This document shows positions 18,161-27,425 of a DNA stretch of 64,000 bases, piece after piece. A model generated the notes under the pieces. The model saw nothing but the letters and a program-made list of their open reading frames with translations, did no database searches and was not told where the DNA came from. Each line of letters starts with the position of its first letter. Within the stretch, counting starts at the first letter, position 1. A program made the translations under genes and the position numbers. The stretch is from Paraburkholderia phenoliruptrix (GTDB lineage Bacteria; Pseudomonadota; Gammaproteobacteria; Burkholderiales; Burkholderiaceae), in contig NZ_JAEUAV010000025.1 in assembly GCF_019511605.1 (NCBI RefSeq), positions 44,997 to 108,996 on the forward strand, given 5' to 3'.

Positions 18161-18176
18161 TGGCATGGAACCTGCG
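18161..18176 (+). promoter_or_regulatory. sigma-54 (-24/-12) promoter of the GntP permease gene
   Basis: TGGCATGGAACCTGCG has GG and GC exactly twelve bases apart as in the consensus TGGCACG-4-TTGCA, with most flanking positions matching. The permease ATG is 72 bases downstream and a sigma-54 activator gene is divergent. Confidence 0.72.
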
Positions 18177-18247
18177 TTCGCGGGCGCCATGCCGTCGCTG
18201 GCTGGAGACGGCGCACACGTAGAACAAACCAAGCTTCTGGAGACTCA

Positions 18248-19648
18248 ATGTCCTTTGTCATCGTCCTTGCCGCGCTGGCGTTCCTGATGTTCGCCGCCTA
18301 TCGCGGCTACAGCGTTATTCTCTTCGCACCTATCGCCGCGCTGGCCGCCGTCCTGCTGGTCGACCCGGCCGCCGTCGCGCCTGTATTCACCGGCATCTTC
18401 ATGGAGAAGATGGTCGGCTTCGTCAAACTGTATTTCCCGGTGTTTCTGCTGGGAGCCGTGTTCGGTAAGGTCATCGAACTGTCCGGCTTTTCCGAGTCCA
18501 TCGTGGCTGCCGCAATTCGCTACATTGGCCGTTCGCGTGCCAATGCGGTGATCGTCGCGGTGTGCGCGCTGCTCACCTACGGCGGCGTCTCGCTGTTCGT
18601 GGTGGTGTTCGCGGTGTATCCGTTCGCGGCCGAGTTGTATCGGCAGAGCAATATTCCCAAGCGGCTGATGCCGGGCGCCATCGCACTCGGCGCATTCTCG
18701 TTCACAATGGATTCTCTGCCGGGCACGCCGCAAATCCAGAACATCATCCCGACCACGTTCTTCAAGACGACGTCGTGGGCGGCGCCCGCGCTCGGAGTGA
18801 TCGGTTCGCTGTTTATCATCGTGGTCGGTCTGAGCTATCTCGAATGGCGCCGTCGCGCCGCAATGGCGGCGGGCGAGGGTTACGGCACGGATCTCGTCAA
18901 CGAGCCGGAGCGCGTGGAGTCCAGGCAACTGCCGCATCCGCTGCTGGCGATTGCGCCGCTCGTGCTGGTGGGCGTCGCAAACTTCGCGCTGACCCGCTGG
19001 ATCCCGGCTGCCTACGGCACTTCGTACACCGTCGCGCCGGATATCCTGCCGGGTGTCCACACGCCGCTCACCACGACGATCAAGACCGTGGTCGCCATCT
19101 GGGCTGTCGAAGGCGCGCTGCTGCTCGGCATCGTCCTCGTCGTGCTGACGGCCTTCGGTCGCGTGCGCGAGCGCTTTGCCATCGGCACCAAGGCAGCCGT
19201 GGCGGGCGCGCTGCTGGCATCGCTCAATACCGCGTCGGAATACGGTTTTGGCGGCGTGATCGCTGCATTGCCTGGCTTTCTCGTGGTCAGCGACGCACTC
19301 AAGAGCATTCCGAATCCGCTCGTCAACGCAGCGGTGTCGGTCAGTTCGCTGGCGGGCATTACGGGCTCCGCGTCGGGCGGCATGAGCATCGCGCTCGCGG
19401 CCATGTCCGACGTGTTCATCAAGGGCGCCGAAGCCGCGCACATTCCGATGGAAGTGCTGCACCGCGTGGTCGCCATGGCGAGCGGCGGCATGGACACGTT
19501 GCCGCACAACGGCGCGGTGATCACGTTGCTGGCTGTGACCGGGCTTACGCACCGTCAGTCGTATCGCGACATTTTCGCGGTCACGGTCATCAAGACACTG
19601 GCCGTGTTCTTCGTGATCGGTGTTTATTACGCGACCGGGCTGGTTTAA
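18248..19648 (+). CDS. GntP-family permease
   Basis: A 466-residue polytopic membrane protein with twelve or more hydrophobic segments. Features of the gluconate/organic-acid GntP family include GGVSLFVVVFAVYP, the TMDSLPGTPQIQN loop and the late GGMDTLPHNGAVITLL segment. It probably imports a sugar acid, hydroxy acid or similar carboxylate by proton symport; the substrate is unknown. ATG at 18248 is preceded by TGGAG at a good distance; a much longer upstream frame is not conserved. A sigma-54 promoter precedes it and a terminator follows, so it is a single-gene unit probably controlled by the divergent activator. Confidence 0.9.
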   Translation: MSFVIVLAALAFLMFAAYRGYSVILFAPIAALAAVLLVDPAAVAPVFTGIFMEKMVGFVKLYFPVFLLGAVFGKVIELSGFSESIVAAAIRYIGRSRANAVIVAVCALLTYGGVSLFVVVFAVYPFAAELYRQSNIPKRLMPGAIALGAFSFTMDSLPGTPQIQNIIPTTFFKTTSWAAPALGVIGSLFIIVVGLSYLEWRRRAAMAAGEGYGTDLVNEPERVESRQLPHPLLAIAPLVLVGVANFALTRWIPAAYGTSYTVAPDILPGVHTPLTTTIKTVVAIWAVEGALLLGIVLVVLTAFGRVRERFAIGTKAAVAGALLASLNTASEYGFGGVIAALPGFLVVSDALKSIPNPLVNAAVSVSSLAGITGSASGGMSIALAAMSDVFIKGAEAAHIPMEVLHRVVAMASGGMDTLPHNGAVITLLAVTGLTHRQSYRDIFAVTVIKTLAVFFVIGVYYATGLV

Positions 19649-19672
19649 GCACGATTAAGCACGAGTCGGGGT

Positions 19673-19708
19673 CACGATGCCGGCCGGCGCGTCGGCATCG
19701 TGAGTTTT
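19673..19708 (+). terminator. terminator after the GntP permease gene
   Basis: CACGATGCCG (19673-19682) pairs with CGGCATCGTG (19693-19702), a 10-bp stem, followed shortly by TTTT. It lies 25 bases after the stop codon. Confidence 0.7.
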
Positions 19709-19758
19709 GATCGGTTATGGTGTGCACCCGACACTCGCAGCCGTGAGGTGCACGCTCC

Positions 19759-20160
19759 ATGAGCCCGACCCCCGCTTTCTGGATGATCCCCGGCGCTCCG
19801 ACGCCGGTCGGCCCCTTTTCCCACGCCACCGAAGCCGACGGCTGGGTGTTCGTCACCGGCCAGATGCCGACTTCGCCTACTGACGACGCCGCGCCGCTTC
19901 CCGAAGGCGTGGTCGCGCAGACGAAGCGCGTGATGGACAACCTCATGCTCGTGCTGAACGGCGTCGGTCTCGGCCTGCAACACGTGGTTGCCGTACGCAT
20001 TTTTCTGACCGAGTTCAAGCGCGACTATGCGGCGATGAACGAGATCTACCGCGCGTACTTTCCCGCCGACGCCCTGCCTGCGCGAACCTGCATCGGCGTC
20101 ACTGCATTGGCGCGCGACGCGCTGGTGGAAATCGATTTCATCGCACGGCGGCCCGGCTAA
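19759..20160 (+). CDS. RidA-family enamine/imine deaminase
   Basis: A 133-residue protein of the RidA (YjgF/UK114) family. The start PAFWMIPGAPTPVGPFSHA and the strand WVFVTGQMPTSP are typical. The conserved Arg that binds the carboxylate is present in PARTCIGV. Such proteins hydrolyse reactive enamines/imines released by PLP enzymes, or act in amine catabolism. It could share a physiological role with the preceding permease, but a terminator separates them. Confidence 0.88.
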   Translation: MSPTPAFWMIPGAPTPVGPFSHATEADGWVFVTGQMPTSPTDDAAPLPEGVVAQTKRVMDNLMLVLNGVGLGLQHVVAVRIFLTEFKRDYAAMNEIYRAYFPADALPARTCIGVTALARDALVEIDFIARRPG

Positions 20161-20181
20161 ATGCGGCGCGGGCGCCGGGGT

Positions 20182-23100
20182 TCAATGCGCCGACTCCTCG
20201 TCCATCCCATAGTGGTCGCACAAGGCGTCGTGCAGCGAAATGGCGCGCTCGTCCATTTCCGTGGTCCAGCGTTCGCTGTCGTTGCATAGCCGCTGCAACT
20301 GCCTGCATTCTTCGACGAACCTCGGCTCCTGCACGATGACAAATGCGCCGGTCGCGCTATGCGCCCAGCCGGCCTGCGCCTCGCGGTCTTCTTCGTCGAC
20401 TATGGCAAGAAGCCGTGGCAGGTCGTTGCGCAAGTGCTCCTTGAGCATGGCTGTGTAGCGGGCTTTGTCCTCTGCGGCGAGCGGCGCGGGTTGGGCGGAG
20501 GGCGTAGGCGCCGCGGCCGTGGATGGCAGTGTGGATATGGACCGGGACGCGGGCTCGGGCGCTGCGGCGTGATCGGCGCGAGGCATGGCGCCGGACGCGG
20601 CGGCGTGCATGACGCCGGGCGCTGCGACGCCCGATGCGACGCCCGCTGCGGCAACCGCTGTTGCTCCTTCTGTCGTCCCCGCTCTCGGCTGCGCTCGAAC
20701 AACCCGGTCTTCCAGCGCAGGCGCTACCGCAACCAACGCGGCTTCAAGTTCGCCCAACGAAGCGGGCTTCGACACATGACCACTAAAACCGCGTTCCAGC
20801 CAGCTTTGCGCCTCGTGATTCTCGGCTACCGCGCTGAACGCAAGCACCGGCACCTGCGCGTCGCGCTTGCGCAGCGCGGCGAGAAGTCCGTGGCCGTCCA
20901 TGTCCGGCATGTGGATGTCGGTGAGCACAACGTCGAACGGCGTCGACTCGAAGAGGCTGAGCGCTTGTGCGCCGTCCGCCGCGACGGTCGGCGCGCAACC
21001 GAGCGTGGCAAGCTGTTCGGCAATCAGGCTTTGTATCAGCGGATTGTCTTCAGCGACGAGAACCGCAAGCCCGTGCAATGCCCGCTGCGCCGCCAGTGCA
21101 GGCGTCGGGCTGGGCGTGCCGTCAGACGCCGCGGATGCCGGGGCGGCAACGGGCATGCCTTCAGCGGCCAGCTCGATAGCAGTGCGGACCGCCGTCCCGC
21201 TGAATTCGGTCACTTCGAGCACGCCCTCGCCGCGCGCCTGCGGCCGATGCGGCCCCTCCCGCGTGATCCAGACAGCGCCCACCGGCTGCAAAGCACGCAA
21301 GCCGGCAATCGTAGCGAGATCGTAGGCACCCGACACGATTAGCGCCTTCGGCCGGTTGACCCGCAACCAGGCCTGCGCGTCCGCGAGCGTGGACACGACG
21401 TGTGCGGTCCAGCCGAAATATTCGAGCCAGCGGCCAAGCAGATCGACCACCTGGCGGTCGTGGAACAGCGCGAGGAGCGGTCCGCGGTCCGCTTGCCGCG
21501 GCTGCGCCGGCCGCTCGTCCGGTGTCGCGGCGAGCGGAATCGATACATTGAACACGCTGCCCACGCCCACCACGCTGTCCGCCGAAATCGCGCCGCCCAT
21601 CAGTTCGCACAGGCGCGCGCAGATCACGAGCCCGAGGCCGGTGCTTTCGGCGCCGCGCGACGCGCCCGCCTCGCCTTGCACGAACGGCTTGAACAGACGC
21701 GCGACCAGCTCGTCGCTCATGCCGGGCCCCGAATCGGACACGCGGCACTGCAAAACCGGCTGACCCTGCGCATTCGCGACAACTTCCGCCTGCAGCGTGA
21801 TCTTGCCGCTCAACGTGAACTTGAACGCATTGCTCAACAGATTATTGACGACCTGTGCGATGCGCTGTCTATCGCCGACGACAGTCCGATCCAGCGTCGG
21901 CGACAGCAGCGAATAGAAGCGCACGGGGCGATCGCCGGCCATGGACGCATACGAAAGCGCAATATTCTCGAACGCATTGAGCAGCGCAAACGGTTCGCGC
22001 ACCAGCAGCATTTCGCCCGCGTCGATCTTGGAGAAATCGAGAATGTCGTTCACGACACGGCGCAGCGCATCGCCCGCCACGTTCAGACTGGCAAGCCGCT
22101 GGCTATGCGCCTCGAGCCCGGGCGTGCGCGCGAACAGCTCCAGATTGCCGAGCAGCGCGTTCAAAGGCGTGCGGATCTCGTGGCTCATCGCCGCAAAGAA
22201 ATTCGTGCGCGCACGCATCATCGCTTCCGAGGTCTGCTGCGCGTGCCGCAACTGTTGCTCGAGCGTGTGCTGAGCGGTCACGTCGAGCACCGCGCAGAAC
22301 AACACGTCCTCGCCCGCATAGCGCGCGGGTGCATAGGTGAACTGCAGAAACCGGGCAGGCTCGGCGCCGGCTTCCGCCGACGTCGAAGCGTCGCGAGAAT
22401 GGGCGGCCGCGGCATGCGCCGGCTGCAGCGGCTCAGCTGGCGCGACAAACGCGGCCACCCGCGCAAACGCCGCGGCCGAATCCTGCTGCGGCGCCTCGGC
22501 AATGAACTCAGCGGCAATATGCGACGGCAGGCGGCTCGTGCCCGTGCCCGGCTCGATACGCAGCAATTCGAGCGCGAGCGCGTTCGCGGTCAATATCGAA
22601 TAATCGCTTCGCCCGACAATGCACAGCCCAATTGGCGTTGCGCTCACCAGGATGTGATTGAGCGTCTCGCTTTCCAGCGCGCGCGTTGTCTCGGCGAACG
22701 CGTTGCGCAAAAGTCGCAGTCCGAAAAAGCGCGCCGTCAGCGCAATCGCGAGCAGCACCAGCAACGCGAGTGCGCCGATCACGCCCAGTTGCCAACCGAG
22801 CGCCGCCGCCAGCGCGCCCCACGGCACATAGCCGACCAGCGAGCCGAAGCCGGGCATCAACGGCTCGTGGAAAACCACCCCTTCCGCGCCGAAGTGGAAA
22901 GCATGCGGCGCAGTAGCCGCCACCGTCTGTTGCAGCATGGCGCTGGTTCGCGCGTCGAGCGCGGCCGAAGACACGAGGATGCGGCGCTCAGGCGCCATCA
23001 GCAGCGTCGTGCCCGCGCCGCCTGGCGGCGCGATGCGCGCGGCGAGCACATCGAGCGGAATGCTTGCGCTGATCAGCGCGACGGGCGTGTTCCCCTGGTA

Positions 23101-23868
23101 ATATGCGCTCACCGCGGAGATCACCTGCGCGTTGCCCAGTGGGTCGCGATAAGGCCCCACCCACACGCGCTCGCCCTTGGCCGGCACACGCTTGCCCGTT
23201 TGCGCCTGCAGTTCCCGCTGGATCGCCTCGCGCAACGTGGCGATGACCTCCACCTGCGGCGCAGACGCAGCGAGACCGGTTGCCCCGGCCCAGGCATCCG
23301 TTGCGGACCCCGCGAGCGAAGGCAGAAGCACGGCGTAATCGTCATCGAGTCCGATCAGCGCCGCGCGCTGCGCGAGTTCGAACGCCTGCTGCGTCACCAG
23401 CGTGGATTGCGCCGCTTCGTAGAGCCGCCCGAGTTTGTCGCCGGATTGCGTGCCCCAGGCGGTGCGCGCGGCCGGTCCAACCAGAATGTCGAAGTCCGCG
23501 TCGACACGATCCACCTTGCCGCGCGCCACGCCCGTCTGCGCGATGGATTGCTCGACCGCTTCGGGCGCGCGCCGCACGTCGGCTGCGCTGTAGTAATAGT
23601 CGAGGGTGAATTCGGCGCGCCGCAAGAACGACTCTTCGCGATGCAGCAGCAGCGACAGGTCGGTGGCATTCTGCGAGGCGTAAGAGCGGCGGTATTCGAG
23701 TTGCTTGAACGCCGCGACCACCGCCAGCACGAGCGCAAAGACCACCACCATCAGCATCAGGAGGCCGATTGTCGCGAGATAAACCCGCTGCTGGCGTTTC
23801 GAATTTTTTGCGAGCGAGGCAAACGCTTGAGCGAGTGACTCTTGACTACGATCAAGGATTTTCTGCAT
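20182..23868 (-). CDS. hybrid histidine kinase with PAS, pseudo-receiver, receiver and HPt-like domains
   Basis: About 1228 residues. After a short cytoplasmic start, a membrane helix (VYLATIGLLMLMVVVFALVL) leads to a large periplasmic sensor of about 300 residues and a second helix near residue 370. Then follow a PAS region, a HisKA domain with the phospho-His motif MSHEIRTPLNALLGN, and an ATPase domain (NNLLSNAFKF, DSGPGM, STGLGLVI). A receiver-like segment (LLALFHDRQVVDLLGRW) lacks the acidic pocket. A normal receiver follows with Asp in VVLTDIHMPDMDG, then an alanine/proline-rich linker, and a C-terminal helical domain with GWAHSATGAF resembling HPt. The design is that of BvgS/ArcB-type phosphorelays. 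No partner regulator lies nearby. The ATG at 23868 is chosen because the conserved part begins MQKILDRSQ. Confidence 0.88.
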   Translation of the reverse strand: MQKILDRSQESLAQAFASLAKNSKRQQRVYLATIGLLMLMVVVFALVLAVVAAFKQLEYRRSYASQNATDLSLLLHREESFLRRAEFTLDYYYSAADVRRAPEAVEQSIAQTGVARGKVDRVDADFDILVGPAARTAWGTQSGDKLGRLYEAAQSTLVTQQAFELAQRAALIGLDDDYAVLLPSLAGSATDAWAGATGLAASAPQVEVIATLREAIQRELQAQTGKRVPAKGERVWVGPYRDPLGNAQVISAVSAYYQGNTPVALISASIPLDVLAARIAPPGGAGTTLLMAPERRILVSSAALDARTSAMLQQTVAATAPHAFHFGAEGVVFHEPLMPGFGSLVGYVPWGALAAALGWQLGVIGALALLVLLAIALTARFFGLRLLRNAFAETTRALESETLNHILVSATPIGLCIVGRSDYSILTANALALELLRIEPGTGTSRLPSHIAAEFIAEAPQQDSAAAFARVAAFVAPAEPLQPAHAAAAHSRDASTSAEAGAEPARFLQFTYAPARYAGEDVLFCAVLDVTAQHTLEQQLRHAQQTSEAMMRARTNFFAAMSHEIRTPLNALLGNLELFARTPGLEAHSQRLASLNVAGDALRRVVNDILDFSKIDAGEMLLVREPFALLNAFENIALSYASMAGDRPVRFYSLLSPTLDRTVVGDRQRIAQVVNNLLSNAFKFTLSGKITLQAEVVANAQGQPVLQCRVSDSGPGMSDELVARLFKPFVQGEAGASRGAESTGLGLVICARLCELMGGAISADSVVGVGSVFNVSIPLAATPDERPAQPRQADRGPLLALFHDRQVVDLLGRWLEYFGWTAHVVSTLADAQAWLRVNRPKALIVSGAYDLATIAGLRALQPVGAVWITREGPHRPQARGEGVLEVTEFSGTAVRTAIELAAEGMPVAAPASAASDGTPSPTPALAAQRALHGLAVLVAEDNPLIQSLIAEQLATLGCAPTVAADGAQALSLFESTPFDVVLTDIHMPDMDGHGLLAALRKRDAQVPVLAFSAVAENHEAQSWLERGFSGHVSKPASLGELEAALVAVAPALEDRVVRAQPRAGTTEGATAVAAAGVASGVAAPGVMHAAASGAMPRADHAAAPEPASRSISTLPSTAAAPTPSAQPAPLAAEDKARYTAMLKEHLRNDLPRLLAIVDEEDREAQAGWAHSATGAFVIVQEPRFVEECRQLQRLCNDSERWTTEMDERAISLHDALCDHYGMDEESAH

Positions 23869-24075
23869 CGGCTCGAGTAAGTTGCGGTTCCCGCAGGCAG
23901 ACCGCTGCGATTTCCGGCGAACCACGTCTGCTGGCCTACATCGGCGCAGTGTAGTCGTTTTGAAGGTGCCGCGCGATGCATCCGGCACTTGAAAATCCGC
24001 CCCCGCGCCAACTCACCCGAACCCTGCGTTAACGGCGCGGGCGCCCCTAAACCTGAGTGGAATGGTGGGAATCCC

Positions 24076-24102
24076 TCAAGACATGAGGGCTAATGCCGTT
24101 AT
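24076..24102 (+). promoter_or_regulatory. sigma-28 (FliA) promoter of the Aer-like receptor gene
   Basis: TCAAGACA at 24076-24083, an exact 11-base spacer, and GCCGTTAT at 24095-24102 match the FliA pattern (TCAAG.../GCCGATAA) closely. The receptor start codon is 57 bases downstream. Confidence 0.7.
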
Positions 24103-24158
24103 TCCTTGCAACGACGTAAGACCGCGCACTGCGCGGCGACAGTACAGCAAGGAAAGCC

Positions 24159-25892
24159 ATGCGCAATAACCAGCCTGTCACAGGGCATGAGTACGAATTT
24201 CCCTCGTCGCAAATGCTTGTTTCGGCGACCGACCTGACCGGCCGCATCGAGTACTGCAATCCGGCCTTTGTCGCCGTGTCGGGCTTTACGCACGACGAGC
24301 TCATCGGCCAGCCGCACAACCTGATCCGCCATCCGGACATGCCGCGCGAAGCCTTCGCGGACATGTGGGCGACGATTCGCGATGGCCGCCCGTGGACTGC
24401 GCTCGTCAAGAATCGCCGCAAGAACGGCGACCATTACTGGGTTCAGGCGAACGTGACGCCCGTGGTGAAGCAAGGCGCCGTGGTCGGTTATCTGAGCGTG
24501 CGTATCAAGCCCACCCGCGACGCGGTGCGCGCCGCCGAAGCCTTGTACGCGCGCATGCGGACGGGCGAAGCGCGCGGCGTGAAGCTGCTGCGCGGCGTGG
24601 TAGTACGCACCGGGCTGCGCGGCCGTCTACAGGCGCTGACGCGTCTGCCCGTGGCGACGCGCGCCGCCGCAGGCTACGCGCTCACGCCGCTCGCGCTCGC
24701 AGCGACCGGCCTCGCTGCGTGGCAAGGTGCGCCGCCTGCGCAGTTCTGGATGGCGTTCGCCGCGGCAAGCGCCGTTAGTTTCGTTTCGTGGTGCCTGCTG
24801 ACAAAGCACGTCGGTGCGCCGGTGCGCGACATGCGCGGCTTTGCTACCCGCCTCGCCGCGGGCGACCTGACCGTCGATCTGCAAGTCGCGCGTCATGACG
24901 ATCTCGGCGACGTACTGCAGGCACTGAATCAGTTGAAGGCCAACCTGGCAGCGATCGTCTACGACGTGCGCGAGCAGATCAACGGCATGCTCGACAACGC
25001 GCGCGAAATCTCGAGCGGCAACCTGGACCTTGCGCGCCGCACGGAATTGCAGGCAGCCTCGCTGGAGGAAACCGCCGCGACGATGGAAGAGTTGACCACC
25101 ACCGTGCAAGCGAACGCAGACGCCAGTGTGCGCGCGCTCGATCTCGCGAAAGACGCTCAGGCCGCTGCTGCCGAGGGCGGCAGGATCGCCGGTCAGGTCG
25201 AGCAGACCATGGCCGGCATTACGGCCGCCTCGCGACGTATCGCCGATATCACCGGCGTAATCGACGGCATCGCTTTCCAGACCAACATTCTCGCACTGAA
25301 CGCCGCCGTGGAAGCGGCGCGCGCGGGCGAAGCGGGACGCTCGTTCGCGGTGGTCGCGGGCGAAGTGCGGATGCTCGCGCAACGCTGCGCGGCGTCGTCG
25401 AAGGAAATCAAGTCGGTCGTCGAAGCAAGCGCCGCCGAAGTCGCGGCGGGCACCGAACTGGTCACCCGCACCACGTCGCAAATGCGTGCCATCGACGAAG
25501 CGGTGGAGCGCGTGTCGTCCATCATCGTGGAAGTGGCGAACGCGAGCAGCGAACAGGCCGAGGGCATTCGCCAGGTGAACCAGGCAGTGTCGCATCTGGA
25601 CGGCGCCACCCAGCAGAATGCCGCGCTCGTCGAGCAGGCGGCGGCAACGGCGCAGCGTCTGGCCGCGCAAGCCGATGTACTGAGCGAGGCGGTGCGCCTG
25701 TTCACCGTGGCGGAGCCTGGGTCGGGGTCCGCGCCGGCCCCTTTCGCTGCGTCGCATGCCGCGGCGCCGGCCCGTCGCCCGGCTTCAGCCGACGCCGGAG
25801 CCGATGCCAGCCCGGCAAGCGCGCCGCGGCAATCTGCACACGGTGCTCACGACGTTAAGGCACTCGGGCAGGACGAGGACGCATTGGTCTGA
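24159..25892 (+). CDS. Aer-like methyl-accepting chemotaxis protein with N-terminal PAS domain
   Basis: 577 residues. The N-terminal PAS domain contains the Aer-type motifs GRIEYCNPAFVAVSGF, NLIRHPDMP and KNRRKNGDHYWV, which in Aer bind FAD for redox sensing. A hydrophobic region (about 165-215) anchors it in the membrane. A HAMP segment and the long signalling coiled coil follow, with the hairpin tip sequence NILALNAAVEAARAGEAGR. It should report energy or redox state to CheA/CheW. The C-terminal 60 residues are a low-complexity alanine/proline tail. Promoter (24076) and terminator (26003) frame it as a single gene. Confidence 0.92.
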   Translation: MRNNQPVTGHEYEFPSSQMLVSATDLTGRIEYCNPAFVAVSGFTHDELIGQPHNLIRHPDMPREAFADMWATIRDGRPWTALVKNRRKNGDHYWVQANVTPVVKQGAVVGYLSVRIKPTRDAVRAAEALYARMRTGEARGVKLLRGVVVRTGLRGRLQALTRLPVATRAAAGYALTPLALAATGLAAWQGAPPAQFWMAFAAASAVSFVSWCLLTKHVGAPVRDMRGFATRLAAGDLTVDLQVARHDDLGDVLQALNQLKANLAAIVYDVREQINGMLDNAREISSGNLDLARRTELQAASLEETAATMEELTTTVQANADASVRALDLAKDAQAAAAEGGRIAGQVEQTMAGITAASRRIADITGVIDGIAFQTNILALNAAVEAARAGEAGRSFAVVAGEVRMLAQRCAASSKEIKSVVEASAAEVAAGTELVTRTTSQMRAIDEAVERVSSIIVEVANASSEQAEGIRQVNQAVSHLDGATQQNAALVEQAAATAQRLAAQADVLSEAVRLFTVAEPGSGSAPAPFAASHAAAPARRPASADAGADASPASAPRQSAHGAHDVKALGQDEDALV

Positions 25893-26002
25893 AAGATCGG
25901 CATTACTCCCACCTCGACAGCAGCGTATTGGCGCCTCACGATGCAAGCGTCAGTGCCCAATGAATGCAAGGGCAGACTGACCCGAGTAACAACGGCGTTA
26001 AG

Positions 26003-26033
26003 CGGCCCGTCCAGGCAGACGGGCCGTTTTTTT
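26003..26033 (+). terminator. rho-independent terminator after the Aer-like receptor
   Basis: CGGCCCGTC (26003-26011) pairs with GACGGGCCG (26018-26026), a perfect 9-bp stem, followed by seven T residues. Confidence 0.9.
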
Positions 26034-26089
26034 GCGCGCGGGCTATGCTGCCTGGAGCGCGGAGGTTTGGCGCGGTCACGATGCTGTGC

Positions 26090-26184
26090 GGCGGGCGGCG
26101 GTTTATGCGCACTCACGACACTGTCCGGAGTGCGACGGTTGATGCGCTCCCGCGACGCGGTATGGCGGGCGGCGGTTTATGCGC
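26090..26184. repeat. 21-bp direct repeat upstream of dinB-like gene
   Basis: GGCGGGCGGCGGTTTATGCGC occurs at 26090-26110 and 26164-26184, 74 bases apart. The sequence just before each copy is also loosely similar, which suggests a small, old tandem duplication between the terminator and the DinB-family gene. Confidence 0.7.
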
Positions 26185-26234
26185 GCAAACTCGCGCGCGC
26201 CGACTCACGTGCGGCAGCATTCATGGAGGCCGAC

Positions 26235-26837
26235 ATGATTCCTTCCGATTCGCAGGGCGCCCCACCGCGCGATGCCTTGTGCGCGCATTTCACCGCGATG
26301 GCGCACAACAACGCGTGGTCGAATCTGCGCCTGTATCGCGCTTGCCTGAGTTTGACCGATGAAGCGTTCGCCGCGCGCAGGGTGAGTTTCTTTCCGTCGT
26401 TGCAACTTACGTTGAATCACATCTTGCTCGTGGATCGCTACTATTACGACGCGCTCGTCGACGGCGGCCAAGGCCTTGCGATTTTCGATGACGAAGTGCC
26501 CTATTCGAGCGCGGCGCAACTGTGGCATGCGCAGGCGCACAGCGATCAGAAGTTGCTCGCCTTCTGTGAATCCCTCACCAGCAACGACTTGCAGCGCGAG
26601 GTGCGGATCGATCGCGGGCTGACGGTCGGCGTGCAGCGCGAGAGCGTCGGCAAGGTGCTGCCGCATCTGTTCGTGCACCAGCTTCACCACCGCGGGCAGG
26701 TTCATGCGATGCTGAGCGGCACCGCCATTGCGCCGCCGCAGCTGGACGAATTCTTTCTCGACGGCGACGCGCCTTTGCGCGGCGAGGACATTCGCGAACT
26801 GCAGCGCATGCGCGCAGAGCGCAACCACCCGCAATAG
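26235..26837 (+). CDS. DinB-family protein
   Basis: A 200-residue four-helix-bundle protein. Metal-ligand histidines are placed as in DinB/YfiT proteins: LNHILLVDRYYY in the middle and FVHQLHHRGQVHAML near the end. Members are metal-dependent thiol transferases or of unknown function; the substrate here is not known. ATG at 26235 is selected because GGAGG stands five bases ahead; an upstream ATG at 26223 overlaps that site. Confidence 0.85.
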   Translation: MIPSDSQGAPPRDALCAHFTAMAHNNAWSNLRLYRACLSLTDEAFAARRVSFFPSLQLTLNHILLVDRYYYDALVDGGQGLAIFDDEVPYSSAAQLWHAQAHSDQKLLAFCESLTSNDLQREVRIDRGLTVGVQRESVGKVLPHLFVHQLHHRGQVHAMLSGTAIAPPQLDEFFLDGDAPLRGEDIRELQRMRAERNHPQ

Positions 26838-27173
26838 CATCGTGCGCTAGGCGCCGCCGCGCATGATCTTCCGACGCGCACCGCTTCTTGCGCGCTTTTC
26901 GCATCGGGCGTTTTTGCCGATCGCGTTGCGCTCGCCCGCCCACTGCGTCTATCCGTACCGCACGTCACGCGCGTGACAGTTGCCAACAACAGCTGCACCG
27001 CCACGGGGCAGGAAAAATGCAGGCGTCGTGGCGACGAGTCGCGTTAAACTCAAAGCGCTGAGGGCCGCCGTCGCGGCGTGGGTGAATCGCTCAAGCGTCA
27101 ACTTTGCGCGACAGACGGCGCGCCATGCTGCCCGTACAATGGTTTGATCAACAACGGAACAAGGACAACTTCG
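26838..27173. other. non-coding interval
   Basis: No credible gene. A -10-like TACAAT at 27135-27140 lies 33 bases before the next start codon, but no good -35 sits at the right distance. Nothing else is recognised. Confidence 0.4.
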
Positions 27174-27425
27174 ATGCGCACTACCGGGTCCTCCGGGTCA
27201 ATGGCCCTGCTCACCGAATACGACGACGCAACCGGGCGCGAACTGCGCACGCTGCGCCTCGAGTCGACAGAAGACGGCAAAGGCATCCTGCTGATCGAGG
27301 TCGATGAGCGCAAGCCAGGCATACATAGGGAAGTGCGCTACGAGATCACGCCGGCCGAGCTGATTGCCGCGATTCGCGCGCACGGCGCCGAGTTGCCGGG
27401 CGAGCAGCACAACCATCGTCAGTAA
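27174..27425 (+). CDS. small conserved hypothetical protein, 83 residues
   Basis: The protein begins MRTTGSSGSMALLTEYDDATG and contains a compact strand-rich core (LRTLRLESTEDG, GILLIEVDERK) and the segment RYEITPAELIAAIRAHG. No signal peptide, membrane segment or known catalytic motif is seen. AAGGA lies 8 bases ahead of the ATG, which decides the start against a longer upstream frame. Function unknown. Confidence 0.65.
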   Translation: MRTTGSSGSMALLTEYDDATGRELRTLRLESTEDGKGILLIEVDERKPGIHREVRYEITPAELIAAIRAHGAELPGEQHNHRQ

